Origin: Aliihoeflea sp. 2WW
GTDB lineage: Bacteria; Pseudomonadota; Alphaproteobacteria; Rhizobiales; Rhizobiaceae
Assembly (NCBI RefSeq): GCF_000497755.1
Contig: NZ_AYOD01000035.1
Location: 124,001-188,000, forward strand
Length of the DNA: 64,000 bases
Reading direction: 5' to 3'
Positions 33,463-43,661 of this stretch are shown in pieces. A program made the translations under genes and the position numbers. Each line of letters starts with the position of its first letter. The first letter of the stretch is position 1. Under the pieces are notes generated by a model that had not been told where the DNA came from, did no database searches, and saw only the letters and a program-made list of their open reading frames with translations.

Positions 33463-35237
33463 TGGAGCTCGCACCGTTTCAGTCCCGCACCGTCGAAGTG
33501 GCAAGCGAGGTTCTTAAGGCAAACGGCCCGCGTCGCTTCCTCGTCGCCGACGAGGTCGGGCTGGGCAAGACCGTCATTGCCCGGACGATCGCCCAGCGGC
33601 TGCGGGCGGGACGCAGACGACTGAACGTGATGTACCTCTGTCCGAGCCTCGAGATTGCCGGTCAAAACCGCCCGAAGTTTGTCTCGCTGACTGGGATCGA
33701 CCCCGATGAATACGATCCCGGTGGAGATCGTCTCGCGCTGGTCCCCGGCTGGCTGCCCGAGGAGGGGAATGGATTCCGGGTGTTCACCTTCACCCCGGAA
33801 ACGAGCTTGCCCGGATGGAAGCCGGGCCCGAGGACCGGCCGGAAGACGGAGCGCGAACTGATACGCTCGGCGCTGGAACGGTTCCCTGCATTATTGTCTG
33901 CTGTGAAACGGCTCGACCGCGAGCGAGCCGCGGGAGGACGGCGATTGCTCGCCGACCGCGGCGACCTTAAGGGCTTCACCGCAATTGAGATCGAGCGGGC
34001 AATGCGGGACATCTTCGACTGCCAGTCGGGGAGCATCGACGGGACAGAGAAGCGTCCGACCTGGATCGTCGCGGCCGGGATCGAGCGCGAGATTAACGGG
34101 ACAACATACCAGAGGGTTTCATCGCTGGCCGACAGGGTGAGCCGGGGCGCGAAGGCCAAGAACTGGTCCAGCCTGCCCAAGATCAACAGGGTCTCACCGG
34201 CGGAAGTGGCGGCGCTCAGCGACCACCTCCTGTCATCGCCGGGCTCGATCCTTGCGCGATGCCTTGTGCGCCACGATGTTCCGCAGGATCGGCCCCGCGA
34301 TCGACAGCGGACATTCGCGTTCTTATGGGAGAACCTGCGGCCTTATCTCGGCCACAGGGCCTTCGCCGACCTCATCCAGTCATCGTCCAAGAAGAAGCGT
34401 TATCCCGACGCGCTCGCGGACGCGATGCTCAGGGGCGGCTTCGAGGCGGTACTGGACGAGCAGATGTGCCTCTTATCCAGTCTGGGCGATGCCGAAGGAC
34501 AGGAGATCGTCGAACAGCTTTCGGCGAGCCTGCTCGACCGTCCCGGCCTCGTGCAATTTCGCCGCGGCAGAACCAACCACCGCGTCCCAGTGCAGGCCGT
34601 GACTCCCTTCGCCGGAGGCGAACAGAGCCGCGGCGGAAAGAAGGGAATAAAGCGCCTTCGCAGCAACACCCTTCGCCGCGCGTTCAACTCGCCTTTCTGG
34701 CCGCACATGCTCTGCACCACCTCGATCGGCCAAGAGGGATTGGACTTCCATCTCTGGTGCAGCCGGATCGTTCATTGGGACCTCCCGGGCGATCCGGTCG
34801 ACTTCGAGCAGCGCGAGGGCCGCATCGCTCGCTACGGGAGTCTCGCGGTCCGGCGCTCGCTGGCGCGTGAGCATGGCGCGCAATCGCTCGCTGCCGCCCG
34901 TGGCTCGAGCCCGTTCGGCGAGTTGATCTCTCTCGCCAAGAGGGTCGATAGCGACCGCACGGGGCTCGAGCGGTGGTGGCTTCCAGTCGAAGGCCGCCCG
35001 ACCAGCGTCAGCTTTGACTGGCGGTTCAGCCACCGAGCGGCCCGACGGGACCGCATGCTCGAGGACCTGCTCTACTACCGGCTCGCGTTGGGACAGCCAG
35101 ATCCCAAGGCCTTCGTCGCGATGCTTCGCCGCGTCGGAGCTGACGAGACCGGAGCGCGGGAACTCGCGATCGACCTCTCGGCTATCTCGCGTGCCTCTGC
35201 AGCGGTCGTTACCGAAAGTCTCTCGTCTTTACCTTGA
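33462..35237 (+). CDS. SF2 helicase-like protein lacking a visible DExx motif
   Basis: 591 residues. Motif I is present (DEVGLGKT, 30-37), as are motif Ia-like [12 protein letters not shown], motif V ([12 protein letters not shown], 419-430) and motif VI ([11 protein letters not shown], 449-459). Between residues 60 and 330 I find no DEAH/DEFQ box and no SAT motif, although related helicases of this type, as I recall them, have both and are longer. Either an in-frame internal loss or a variant family. Start overlaps the PLD stop. The last 29 bp overlap the end of dnaE2 on the other strand. Confidence 0.75.
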   Translation: MELAPFQSRTVEVASEVLKANGPRRFLVADEVGLGKTVIARTIAQRLRAGRRRLNVMYLCPSLEIAGQNRPKFVSLTGIDPDEYDPGGDRLALVPGWLPEEGNGFRVFTFTPETSLPGWKPGPRTGRKTERELIRSALERFPALLSAVKRLDRERAAGGRRLLADRGDLKGFTAIEIERAMRDIFDCQSGSIDGTEKRPTWIVAAGIEREINGTTYQRVSSLADRVSRGAKAKNWSSLPKINRVSPAEVAALSDHLLSSPGSILARCLVRHDVPQDRPRDRQRTFAFLWENLRPYLGHRAFADLIQSSSKKKRYPDALADAMLRGGFEAVLDEQMCLLSSLGDAEGQEIVEQLSASLLDRPGLVQFRRGRTNHRVPVQAVTPFAGGEQSRGGKKGIKRLRSNTLRRAFNSPFWPHMLCTTSIGQEGLDFHLWCSRIVHWDLPGDPVDFEQREGRIARYGSLAVRRSLAREHGAQSLAAARGSSPFGELISLAKRVDSDRTGLERWWLPVEGRPTSVSFDWRFSHRAARRDRMLEDLLYYRLALGQPDPKAFVAMLRRVGADETGARELAIDLSAISRASAAVVTESLSSLP

Positions 35238-38200
35238 TCGTGTCCAAGTGGAGGTCTGGGATGAAAATGTCGCGCGGCCGAACGGTCCGGGGCGGCAAGT
35301 CACGTGGATCGGGCGTCGGCGAGCCATGGTGAAACTCGTCGCCGCGACCATGCGGTAACGGGAAGGCGGTCTGTCGATCGCCGACGCTCGCCAGATCGGC
35401 GGAGAGGTCCGTGAGCCGCTGGGCGACGAGATGGACCACTTCACCCTCGCGCTGGACGCGACCGCGAACCGCGATCATACCTGCGGACAGGATCGTGCGA
35501 CGGTTCTGCTCGAAGACCTTAGGCCAAACCACGAGGTTCGCGATGCCGCTTTCGTCTTCCAGCGTTATGAACATGACGCCCTTGGCAGACCCTGGCCGCT
35601 GTCGGACCAGCACGATGCCGGCCGCTTCGAGCCACCGGCCGTCACGCGCCTCCATAGCTTCGAGGCAGGTGACCATTCGGCGCCGCCGCAGGTCTTGCCG
35701 GAGGAAGGATACGGGGTGATCCCGTAGAGACAGGCTGACGTGGCGGTAGTCTTCGACGACATCGCCACCGGCCGTCATGGGTCGGAGGACGATGGCCGGT
35801 TCGGCAACCTCGGGCACGATTTCCGCTTCGCGGGCCGAGGCCGCAGCAAAGAGCGGCAATGGCTCATCCCGAAGTGCTTTGATCGCCCAGAGCGCTTCCC
35901 GACGAGCAAGACCAAAGGGCGGCCGGAAACCGTCCGCCTCAGCGATCTGCGTCAACGCGCCCACAGGCACGCCAGCTCGGCGCCAGAGATCGTCCACCGA
36001 CATGAAGGGATGTCCCGCCCGGGCAGCGACGATCGCTGCGCCATGGGCGTTCGCCAGACCCTTGACCATGCGCAGGCCGAGCCGAACAGCAAATCGGCCG
36101 TCATCATCGATCGGCTCGAGCGTGCAGTCCCAACGGGACGCATTGGCGCACACCGGTCGCACCTCGATGCCATGATCTCGCGCATCACGCACGGTCTGGG
36201 CCGGCGCGTAGAACCCCATGGGCTGGCTGTTCAGGAGCGCTGCGCAGAAAACGTCGGGGTGCCAGCACTTCAGCCAGGCCGACGCGTAGGCGATAAGCGC
36301 AAAAGAGGCTGCGTGGCTTTCCGGAAAGCCGTAAGAGCCGAAGCCTTCGAGCTGCTTGAAGGTCTGCTCGGCGAAGGCAGCGTCGTAGCCATTGGCCACC
36401 ATGCCGGCGATCAGCTTGTCCCGGAAATGCGATACACCCCCGGTGAACTTGAAGGTCGCCATCGACTTGCGCAGCATGTCGGCTTCCCCGGGCGTGAACC
36501 CGGCGCATTCGATCGCGACGCGCATCGCCTGCTCCTGGAACAGGGGAACGCCGAGCGTCTTGCCCAGAACCTTCTCGAGCTCTGGCTTCGGATAATGGAC
36601 GGGCTCCAGCCCCTCCCGGCGCCGAAGATAGGGGTGAACCATGTCGCCTTGAATCGGCCCAGGCCGGACGATGGCGACCTGAACGACAAGGTCATAATAG
36701 GTACGCGGTTTAAGGCGCGGCAGCATGGACATCTGCGCACGGCTTTCGATCTGGAAGGTGCCGAGCGTATCGGCCTTCCGGATCATCGCATAGGTGCGAG
36801 GATCCTCGGCCGGGATGGTAGCCAGATCGAGGTTTACGCCCTTGTGCTCGGCGAGCAGATCGAGCCCTTTCTTCATGCAAGTCAACATGCCGAGCGCCAG
36901 GACGTCGACCTTCATGAACTTGAGAGCGTCGATATCATCCTTGTCCCATTCGATGACCTGGCGATCGACCATCGACGCGGGCTCGATCGGCACGAGATCG
37001 TCGAGGCGGTCATGGGTGAGCACGAAGCCGCCAGGGTGCTGGCTGAGGTGGCGGGGAGCGCCCATCAGCTGTCGGGCAAGGTCGAGCGTCATCCGAAGGC
37101 GCCGGTCGGCGAGGTTGAGGTTCAACTCCTCGACGTGACGCTTCTCGACGCCTTCCTCTGACCACGCCCACACCTGCGACGACAGCGTGCCGATCAGGTC
37201 TTCGGGCAGGCCGAGCGCCTTGCCGACGTCCCTCAGCGCGCCCTTGGTGCGATACCGGATGACGGTCGAGCACAGCGCGGCATGCTCTCGGCCGTAGGTC
37301 TCGAACACCCACTGCATGACGATCTCGCGCCGCTCATGCTCGAAATCGACGTCGATGTCGGGCGGCTCGCGCCGTTCCTCGGAGATGAATCGCTCGAACA
37401 GCAGGTCATTGCGGCCTGGATCGATCGAGGTGATGCCAAGAACGTAACAGACGGCGGAGTTGGCGGCCGATCCGCGACCCTGACACAGAATGTCCTTCGA
37501 CCGTGCGAAGCGAACGATGGAATTCACGGTCAGGAAATAAGGCGCGTAGTCCAGCTTCTCGATCAACCGCAACTCATGCTGGAGGGCGGCGGTCACGCTC
37601 TCGGGTACGCCTTCGGGATAGCGTTCAGCCGCCCCTTCCCAGGTGAGCTTCGCCAACGTCTGCTGGGGCGTGAGTGCGGGATCGTCGCGCTCTTCCGGAT
37701 ACTGGTAGGCAAGCTCGTCGAGGCTGAAGCGGCAGCGGTGCGCGATCTGCAGCGTCCGGGCAAGGGCCTCGGGATAGCGGCTGAACAGACGATGCATTTC
37801 GTCCGGCGGCTTGATGTAGCGGTCGGCGTGTCGCTCTCGCCGATCGCCAAGCGTATCGATCGTGACGTTGTGGCGGATGCATGTGACGACATCCTGCAGG
37901 ATCCGCCGGGCCGGCTCGTGGAAGAGGACGTCGTTCGTCACCACGGTGGGCACGCGCATCTGTGTGGCCATGTTCGAAAGCTCATGCAGTCGGAGTTGAT
38001 CGTTTGGCCGGCGGCGCAAGGTGAGCGCGAGATAGGCTCTGTCGCCGAAAGCGTCCCGCAATCGCCGGAGCCGGAACGCGCACTCGTCATCCGCAAGGTC
38101 GGGAACGAGCGCGACGATCAGGCCATCGCCGTAGGCAACGAGATCAGGCCATTCGAGAATGCACCTGGCCTTGCCGCCTCGTTTCTTACCGAGGGAAAGA

Positions 38201-38481
38201 AGCCGGCAGAGGCGCGAATAAGCGGGTCGATCCGCTGGATAGACCAGCACGGATGTCCCATCGGCGAGGTCGAGCCGGCAACCGACAATCAGGCGAACGC
38301 CGGTCGTCTTGGCCGCTTCATGAGCACGGACGACGCCGGCGAGCGAATTCCGATCGACGATGGCGACGGCCTCGATCCCAGCCAAGGCCGCTTGCGCGAA
38401 CAGTTCCTCGCAGGAGGACGCGCCGCGCAAGAAGCTGAAGTGTGAGGTGACCTGCAGTTCGACGTAGCGAGGCGACGTCAT
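35209..38481 (-). CDS. dnaE2: DnaE2 (ImuC), error-prone DNA polymerase III alpha
   Basis: A 1090-residue C-family polymerase used in SOS mutagenesis. The PHP domain is at the N-terminus ([34 protein letters not shown]). The polymerase core includes [20 protein letters not shown] and the catalytic acids in PDIDVDF (374-380). The OB fold lies near the C-terminus ([20 protein letters not shown]). Last gene of imuA-imuB-dnaE2, overlapping imuB by ATGA at 38478-38481. Probably induced through the LexA box at 40703. Confidence 0.95.
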   Translation of the reverse strand: MTSPRYVELQVTSHFSFLRGASSCEELFAQAALAGIEAVAIVDRNSLAGVVRAHEAAKTTGVRLIVGCRLDLADGTSVLVYPADRPAYSRLCRLLSLGKKRGGKARCILEWPDLVAYGDGLIVALVPDLADDECAFRLRRLRDAFGDRAYLALTLRRRPNDQLRLHELSNMATQMRVPTVVTNDVLFHEPARRILQDVVTCIRHNVTIDTLGDRRERHADRYIKPPDEMHRLFSRYPEALARTLQIAHRCRFSLDELAYQYPEERDDPALTPQQTLAKLTWEGAAERYPEGVPESVTAALQHELRLIEKLDYAPYFLTVNSIVRFARSKDILCQGRGSAANSAVCYVLGITSIDPGRNDLLFERFISEERREPPDIDVDFEHERREIVMQWVFETYGREHAALCSTVIRYRTKGALRDVGKALGLPEDLIGTLSSQVWAWSEEGVEKRHVEELNLNLADRRLRMTLDLARQLMGAPRHLSQHPGGFVLTHDRLDDLVPIEPASMVDRQVIEWDKDDIDALKFMKVDVLALGMLTCMKKGLDLLAEHKGVNLDLATIPAEDPRTYAMIRKADTLGTFQIESRAQMSMLPRLKPRTYYDLVVQVAIVRPGPIQGDMVHPYLRRREGLEPVHYPKPELEKVLGKTLGVPLFQEQAMRVAIECAGFTPGEADMLRKSMATFKFTGGVSHFRDKLIAGMVANGYDAAFAEQTFKQLEGFGSYGFPESHAASFALIAYASAWLKCWHPDVFCAALLNSQPMGFYAPAQTVRDARDHGIEVRPVCANASRWDCTLEPIDDDGRFAVRLGLRMVKGLANAHGAAIVAARAGHPFMSVDDLWRRAGVPVGALTQIAEADGFRPPFGLARREALWAIKALRDEPLPLFAAASAREAEIVPEVAEPAIVLRPMTAGGDVVEDYRHVSLSLRDHPVSFLRQDLRRRRMVTCLEAMEARDGRWLEAAGIVLVRQRPGSAKGVMFITLEDESGIANLVVWPKVFEQNRRTILSAGMIAVRGRVQREGEVVHLVAQRLTDLSADLASVGDRQTAFPLPHGRGDEFHHGSPTPDPRDLPPRTVRPRDIFIPDLHLDTIKVKTRDFR

Positions 38482-39998
38482 CCGAAGACCCCGTGGATGA
38501 ACCAGCGGTGCGATCCCGTCGCTGTGTCTTCGCCGTCACCGGCACGATAAAGCCAGTAGCGTTCGCCGGCGTCGTCCTCGACCCGAAAATAGTCTCGGAC
38601 GGCGACCAACTCCGCGTCGCGTTTCCACCACTCGCCGAATACGCGCTCCGGCCCATCTCCGCGGCGCAGCCGACGACGGACGCCGCGCCAGGTAAATGAA
38701 ACGGGTGGATGGTCGGGCAACAGCGCTACAGTCTCGACCTGCTCCGGATGGGCCAGCAGACGCGAGGGCCGGGGCCAATGGCCGGGCCATGCTGCGCCTG
38801 TATCGGCGGCCATCGCCGGAATGCGGCCAACGGAGCGTTCCGGGACGTCGCTCGCAACCGGCGCCAGCCGATAGAGCGCGTGCTCACCTACCCGGTTCAT
38901 GAGCGTATCGATCAGGTCCGAGACGTCCGGTGTACTCTCCTCTATCAGCGAACTGACGGTCTGCCGGCGCTCGATCGGCTCGGCGACGCTGGCTGCAAGC
39001 GTCATCACCTCGATCCCAAAGCCGGGCTCGATCGTCTCGATCTTGTCGCATAAGAGGCGCGTCAGGCGCTTTGTATCCCGGACCGGCGTCGCCATTCCAA
39101 CCCGGACCGCCTGTGAGCGACTGTCGACACGGTGGCAGATGAGGTCGAGCCGTCGTGCGCCGAGACCAGCTGTCTCGAGGCGGTCGCAGAGCTGATCGAC
39201 GAGCTTGGCGATGTAGCGGGCGATGGTCTCCGCCGCGCCGATCGGTTCCGCGAACGATCTGCGCACTTCGATCAGGTCGGCGGGTCGAACCGGATCAATC
39301 GGCTCTGACAGATCGCCGAGCGCTTGATCGATACGGCGGCCGATTGCTGGACCGAAGCGCAGGGTGAGCGGCGCGCGCGGCTGCGAGAGGATATCGCCGA
39401 TGGTTTCGAAGCCAAGCGTTCGCAGCGCCGCGACGATCGAAGCGTCGATGCGCAGCGAGGCCAGCGGAAGCGGTTCTAACAGCGATGCATCATGACGTTC
39501 AGGAGCGATTATCGTTGGACGGGCTGCAAACCGGGCCAAGGCGTGGGCTGCGCCCCAGCTGTCGGCGATCGCGCCGCGAGCGGCGATGCCAGACATTGCC
39601 AGCCTTCCGATCAGGCCCTCCAGCATGGCGGCTTCGCCGCCGTGAAGGTGATCGGCTCCGGTCGAGTCGATGATGATCCCGTCTGGAGGATCAGGGGCCA
39701 CGACAGGCGCGTAGCGCAGGAGCCAGGTGGCGAGCCGATCAAGTGCCTCCACATCGGCTGCCGGCTCGGCATCTTGCACGATGAGGTCTGGCACGAGGAC
39801 CTGAGCCTTGGTCACAGGCATGCCGGGGCAAAGGCTGGCGGCCACGGCAGCGGCATTCGCCGCCAACACCACCCGCCTGTTTCCTTCCCGGCCAATCAGG
39901 ACGAGCGGCGCCTCAGCCGGAGGCGCCGCGTCGCCAGCCTTCCGCCGGAGCCGGTCGGTGGACCAACTCGGCAGGAAGAGCGAGACGACCCGTGTCAT
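38478..39998 (-). CDS. imuB: ImuB, Y-family polymerase-like SOS protein
   Basis: A 506-residue Y-family-like protein that scaffolds the ImuABC mutasome and binds the beta clamp in characterised systems. The start ([20 protein letters not shown]) lacks the catalytic Asp of active Y polymerases. The position of the usual SIDE motif reads [11 protein letters not shown], also without the Asp-Glu pair, as expected for ImuB. Starts at 39998 inside imuA (86-bp overlap). Confidence 0.9.
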   Translation of the reverse strand: MTRVVSLFLPSWSTDRLRRKAGDAAPPAEAPLVLIGREGNRRVVLAANAAAVAASLCPGMPVTKAQVLVPDLIVQDAEPAADVEALDRLATWLLRYAPVVAPDPPDGIIIDSTGADHLHGGEAAMLEGLIGRLAMSGIAARGAIADSWGAAHALARFAARPTIIAPERHDASLLEPLPLASLRIDASIVAALRTLGFETIGDILSQPRAPLTLRFGPAIGRRIDQALGDLSEPIDPVRPADLIEVRRSFAEPIGAAETIARYIAKLVDQLCDRLETAGLGARRLDLICHRVDSRSQAVRVGMATPVRDTKRLTRLLCDKIETIEPGFGIEVMTLAASVAEPIERRQTVSSLIEESTPDVSDLIDTLMNRVGEHALYRLAPVASDVPERSVGRIPAMAADTGAAWPGHWPRPSRLLAHPEQVETVALLPDHPPVSFTWRGVRRRLRRGDGPERVFGEWWKRDAELVAVRDYFRVEDDAGERYWLYRAGDGEDTATGSHRWFIHGVFG

Positions 39999-40665
39999 CG
40001 CACGCCTCCAACTCGAAATCTGCACTCTCGCCCGCGCGTGCGCGGATCAGTTCGACTAGCCAGCGGGCACGCCCTACGCCCGGAACAGGCAGAGGTGTCG
40101 ATGGCACCATAGACACGCGCCAGCGTGTCATCGCGGCGGTGGGTTGGCCGAAATCAGTGGCTTCGGTCTGTCGTCGCCAACGCCGCAGCGCGATCCCGAT
40201 CGATCCGCTTCCCTCGGCCGCCAACTGCAGGCGGCGCGAGGCTGTCATGGAAAGCCGCGCCACCTCACCGAGAACCGCCCCTAGGCCACCATGGCGCAGC
40301 CCTTCCTCCATGCAGGCCAACACGGTCTTGTCATCGCCGGCTTCGAGATAGATTACGCGATCGGACGCGAGACCAGCTTGAGCGATCGCCGGCGCGAAGA
40401 GATCTGGACGCGTGATGCACCACAGGATCTTGCCCTTGGTCCGTGCCGCGACACCCGCGCTGAACAATGCCGCCGCCGCCCCATCGACCGCGCCGTTCCC
40501 GCCCCCTGCGATCTCATGCAGGGCGCCAAGCGCCAACCCGCCACCGGGGAGTCGTGAGTCGACGTCGGCAATCCCAAACGGGAGAACCGTATTGGCGCGC
40601 CGGCTTCTGCCTTCGATCTTTTCGATCTGCGCGCGCAAAGACTCTATGGCGGGCTCGGGCCGCAC
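39913..40665 (-). CDS. imuA: ImuA, RecA-like SOS mutagenesis protein
   Basis: A 250-residue ImuA. The N-terminal region (TVLPFGIADVDSRLPGGGLA, LGALHEIAGGG) and the RecA-like core (GKILWCITRPDLFAPAIAQA) fit the family. It links the mutasome to RecA in studied species. First gene of the imuA-imuB-dnaE2 operon; a LexA box sits 38 bp upstream of its start. Confidence 0.9.
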   Translation of the reverse strand: MRPEPAIESLRAQIEKIEGRSRRANTVLPFGIADVDSRLPGGGLALGALHEIAGGGNGAVDGAAAALFSAGVAARTKGKILWCITRPDLFAPAIAQAGLASDRVIYLEAGDDKTVLACMEEGLRHGGLGAVLGEVARLSMTASRRLQLAAEGSGSIGIALRRWRRQTEATDFGQPTAAMTRWRVSMVPSTPLPVPGVGRARWLVELIRARAGESADFELEACDDTGRLALPAELVHRPAPAEGWRRGASG

Positions 40666-40702
40666 TCTTTTCCTTGACCTCCGGAGACGGGTATAGCATT
40701 GT

Positions 40703-40717
40703 GTTCATGTTTTGTTC
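40703..40717. promoter_or_regulatory. LexA (SOS) box upstream of imuA
   Basis: GTTC-ATGTTTT-GTTC, an exact match to the alphaproteobacterial LexA consensus GTTC-N7-GTTC (GAAC-N7-GAAC on the imuA strand). The centre is about 45 bp before the imuA start, suitable for promoter repression. It lies between imuA and the divergent restriction operon. Confidence 0.85.
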
Positions 40718-40802
40718 TTTGATGGCTGGAGAGTCAAGGCTGTTTAACTCCGCACAATGCCAGTTGAATTTTTAAGGACTCTCGGCCAAGATCGATTGGT
40801 TG

Positions 40803-40828
40803 CCGCGGAATGCCGCGGATCGCCGCGG
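40803..40828. promoter_or_regulatory. Three CCGCGG sites at exact 10-bp spacing at the head of the restriction operon
   Basis: CCGCGG occurs at 40803-40808, 40813-40818 and 40823-40828, in near-identical 10-bp units. CCGCGG is the known target of Eco29kI, the family of the nuclease in this operon. The array overlaps the region just upstream of, or at, the first gene's start. It is a candidate methylation-sensing operator. Confidence 0.6.
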
Positions 40829-41043
40829 AGGTTGGAAGCTTGGGCAAGGATGGGCGGGATGCCGAGCGCGTCACCACTACATTGGCCAGGCGTCAGAAGG
40901 CCGAGCTTGATAGGCTCGCGAAGGCGCAAGGGGTCAAGGTAGCGTGGCTGATCCGGCGTGCGATTGAACGATATTTGGATGAAGCGGCTGGTGGCCCGAT
41001 GCTACCGCTCGAACTAGAAGGAGGCGGAGATGTTAAGCGCTGA
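40810..41043 (+). CDS. Ribbon-helix-helix regulator of the restriction operon
   Basis: Up to 77 residues. The core VTTTLARRQKAELDRLAKAQ followed by KVAWLIRRAIERYL is a CopG/Arc ribbon-helix-helix. The ATG at 40810 sits inside the CCGCGG array. A TTG at 40840 preceded by GGAGG (40827-40831) is a credible alternative start that would leave the array untranslated. It overlaps the methylase gene by 14 bp. Probable autoregulator controlling the restriction genes, by analogy with C proteins. Confidence 0.7.
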   Translation: MPRIAAEVGSLGKDGRDAERVTTTLARRQKAELDRLAKAQGVKVAWLIRRAIERYLDEAAGGPMLPLELEGGGDVKR

Positions 41044-42196
41044 ACTCTTCGCCGGTTGTGGCGGGCTTGCTCTGGGGATGTCCCGGGCAGGCTTCAAACA
41101 CGCATATATGGCTGAGTTCGATCGTGACGCGGTTGAAACGGTTCTTCATAACAAGCTGAATGGCGTCGAGCACGTGCGTGACTGGCCTATGGGTTTACAG
41201 GACGTTCGTGAGATCGATTGGGAGAAAATTGCCACTCTTGACCTGATCTCCGGTGGGCCGCCGTGTCAGCCATTTGGGATAGGCGGAAAAAAGCTTGGCC
41301 AGGACGATCATCGCGATATGTGGCCAGAGGCTATCCGCGCCATTCGTGAGGCCTCACCGCGGATGTTCCTGTTCGAGAACGTTCGCAACCTCGCTGGTCC
41401 GCGTTTCCAACCGTACCTCAACTGGATAATCGCGAGCCTAGAGCGCCCAAGGGTGCTTCGGCGCGACGGCGAAAGCCATGGGTCGCATCTAACGAGGTTG
41501 AACGCCTCGCGATCGAAGCGCGAATATCGCGTTGTTTGGCAACTGGTGAACGCCGCTGATTATGGCGCGGCGCAAATTCGCCATCGCGTCCTTATCTTCG
41601 GAGTTCATATGAGCGTCGGTGTTGCGCCGACGTTGATGGTTCCGACGCATTCTCGAGATCGGTTGCTGTGGGATCAATTCGTAACAGGCGAATACTGGAA
41701 GCGTCATGGTTTGAAGCCACGTAAGGAGGCTGTCCTTGAGCAGGATCGACGCCGCGTCGCGGCTCTGAAGAAGCTCGCGATTGCTCCATCAACACAGCCT
41801 TGGATGACCGTTCGGGATACATTGCTTGGCCTCGGCGAACCCAATGGAAAACGCAACCATGTTCTGCAGACTGGTGCGCGGGTTTATCCTGGACATACGG
41901 GTAGCCCCCTCGATCTGCCTGCAAAAGCACTGAAGGCAGGAGACCACGGCGTTCCCGGGGGGGAAAACATGATGGTTCGAGACGACGGGACCGTCCGCTA
42001 TTTCACTACCCGGGAGGCTGCTCGCCTTGTGGGGCTCCCTGACGAATACGAATTTCCCCGCTCTTGGACGGAAAGTATGCGCCAATTGGGCAATGCGGTT
42101 CCCGCCCAGCTTGGAGCTGCCGCCGGGGAGTGGCTTGTGGGTCTTGCGGCTGGTGGAGCGCAACCTTCGCTAGTACCAGCAAGAAAGGCGGCGTAA
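41030..42196 (+). CDS. DNA (cytosine-5) methyltransferase
   Basis: A 388-residue C5 methylase with motif I LFAGCGGLALG (6-16), catalytic PCQ in SGGPPCQPFG (78-80), motif VI FENVRNL and the C-terminal QLGNAVP motif. The partner nuclease belongs to the Eco29kI family, so it likely protects CCGCGG or a related site. A ribosome binding site (GGAGG) precedes the ATG inside the RHH gene. Confidence 0.93.
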   Translation: MLSAELFAGCGGLALGMSRAGFKHAYMAEFDRDAVETVLHNKLNGVEHVRDWPMGLQDVREIDWEKIATLDLISGGPPCQPFGIGGKKLGQDDHRDMWPEAIRAIREASPRMFLFENVRNLAGPRFQPYLNWIIASLERPRVLRRDGESHGSHLTRLNASRSKREYRVVWQLVNAADYGAAQIRHRVLIFGVHMSVGVAPTLMVPTHSRDRLLWDQFVTGEYWKRHGLKPRKEAVLEQDRRRVAALKKLAIAPSTQPWMTVRDTLLGLGEPNGKRNHVLQTGARVYPGHTGSPLDLPAKALKAGDHGVPGGENMMVRDDGTVRYFTTREAARLVGLPDEYEFPRSWTESMRQLGNAVPAQLGAAAGEWLVGLAAGGAQPSLVPARKAA

Positions 42197-42274
42197 GGAT
42201 TGAGCCTTGCCGTAGCCGGGAGAACGAGTCGCGACCAGAAGACCTCGTGTCGGCATACCGAAGAGGGATGAAGG

Positions 42275-43222
42275 ATGGCGCTCGCACCTGATCGCGCTGC
42301 GATTAAGGCACTCGAGGATGCGTTAAGCGCGGTGCTAGCTGCTGCTGGCGAGAATCCGCCACAAGCCGTGGTAAGGCGTATACGAGAGGGCCTCGCCTCG
42401 CATGCGGCGGCTCTCGAAGCTGCAAGATCGGCCACCGATCCAATTCGGATGCCGAGAGCAACGTTTGATCCGGCCGATCCAAAGGCCATCGGGCGCATGG
42501 TCTCAATCGCCCTTCTCGCTCAGCCTATGATTCCGCTCGCCGATGTCCGCACAGCGTATGGCTCCGGCGTGTACGCGATCTACTATCGCGGCGAGCATCC
42601 ACTTTATGCGGGCATCTCTGGGTCGGAAACACCAATCTACGTCGGCAAAGCCGATCCTGCCAATGACGATGCAAGCACTACCCGTGAACAGGGTGCAAAG
42701 CTGACCGCGCGCCTGCTGGAGCATGCGGGCACCATTGGTACGGCCGAGGCCTACACCGATCGACTGCCAGAACATCTCTCACCCATCAGACTGGCGGATT
42801 TTCGATGTAGGCGTTTGGTATGCGCGACGAACGCGCAACTCGTGGCTGAAAAGCATCTGATCCGCACGTTCTGGCCGATCTGGAATGCCGAGACGAAAGC
42901 GTGCTGGGGCATGAGCAAGCACGGCGATGCGGCGTCCACACGCGCCAACAAGCGCTCACCTTGGGACGTGGTCCACCCTGGCCGCGCCTGGGCAATGGAT
43001 GAACGACTGGTCGATTCACTCAGTCCCACCGAAATTGAAGGCCGCATCCAGAGCACCTTGCAGCGTGTGCCCGCGCGGTTGGATCATGCGGCGCTCTTGG
43101 AAGAGATGCTGGAAGGGTTCCGCCAAGACGACCTAGTTAGCCGAGAGAGTGAGGAACCTCCAGTCGGTGAGGAAGCAGCTGGGCCAGCGCCCGACGAGGC
43201 TGGTGGTGCGGAAGACGAATGA
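42275..43222 (+). CDS. Eco29kI-family GIY-YIG restriction endonuclease
   Basis: A 315-residue type II nuclease. The GIY-YIG elements read GVYAIYY (98-104) and IYVGKAD (121-127), followed by REQGAKLTARLLEH and the Eco29kI-like segment LAEKHLIRTFWPIWN (VAEKHLIRTFWPIW in this copy). The acidic 30-residue C-terminal tail is unusual. Follows the methylase by 78 bp and overlaps vsr. Predicted specificity CCGCGG, by family. Confidence 0.85.
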   Translation: MALAPDRAAIKALEDALSAVLAAAGENPPQAVVRRIREGLASHAAALEAARSATDPIRMPRATFDPADPKAIGRMVSIALLAQPMIPLADVRTAYGSGVYAIYYRGEHPLYAGISGSETPIYVGKADPANDDASTTREQGAKLTARLLEHAGTIGTAEAYTDRLPEHLSPIRLADFRCRRLVCATNAQLVAEKHLIRTFWPIWNAETKACWGMSKHGDAASTRANKRSPWDVVHPGRAWAMDERLVDSLSPTEIEGRIQSTLQRVPARLDHAALLEEMLEGFRQDDLVSRESEEPPVGEEAAGPAPDEAGGAEDE

Positions 43223-43661
43223 AACAGACAAGGCCAGAAGCGCTCAAATGGCGCTTATCAAGGCGCGGGACACAAAACCTGAGCTGAAGGTCCGGCGCGC
43301 GATGCATGCGGCTGGCTTACGCTACCGACTTCACGCGAAGGATTTACCTGGCCGGCCTGATTTGGTGTTTCGTTCACGGCGTATCGCGGTTTTCGTGCAT
43401 GGCTGTTTTTGGCACCAACATCCGGATCCCGCCTGCAAGCTAGCGCGAATGCCAAAGTCAAAGCTTGACTTTTGGAGGCCTAAACTAGTGGGCAATCGCG
43501 AACGGGATTTGAGAACGCGCGGCGAGCTGGAGGCGCGTGGCTGGTATGTCCTGGAGGTTTGGGAATGCCGGACGGGTGCCGATGATTTGGACGCTCTGGC
43601 GAGCAAGATAAAGAGCGCGCAGAGCGCGTTGCCGCTACGAAGGGGGAACGAGATAGAATGA
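43206..43661 (+). CDS. vsr: Vsr, very short patch repair endonuclease
   Basis: Nicks T:G mismatches made when 5-methylcytosine deaminates, so it protects methylase target sites. It has the family pattern RSAQMALIKARDTKPELKVR, then LPGRPDLVFRSRRIAVFVHG with CFWHQH, and RDLRTRGELEARGWYVLEVWEC. I prefer the GTG at 43206 (151 residues; aligns with known Vsr starts) over the GTG at 43149, which adds 19 residues. The stop overlaps the next gene by ATGA. Confidence 0.9.
   Translation: MRKTNETDKARSAQMALIKARDTKPELKVRRAMHAAGLRYRLHAKDLPGRPDLVFRSRRIAVFVHGCFWHQHPDPACKLARMPKSKLDFWRPKLVGNRERDLRTRGELEARGWYVLEVWECRTGADDLDALASKIKSAQSALPLRRGNEIE

Noticed and set aside
30476-35237. DISARM, BREX or Druantia system
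   Set aside because: No DrmA/DrmB, PglX/PglZ or DruE-like genes; only a PLD protein and one helicase-like protein are shared in general type.
35740-37161. Rightward open frame over dnaE2
   Set aside because: Antisense shadow of a clearly conserved polymerase.
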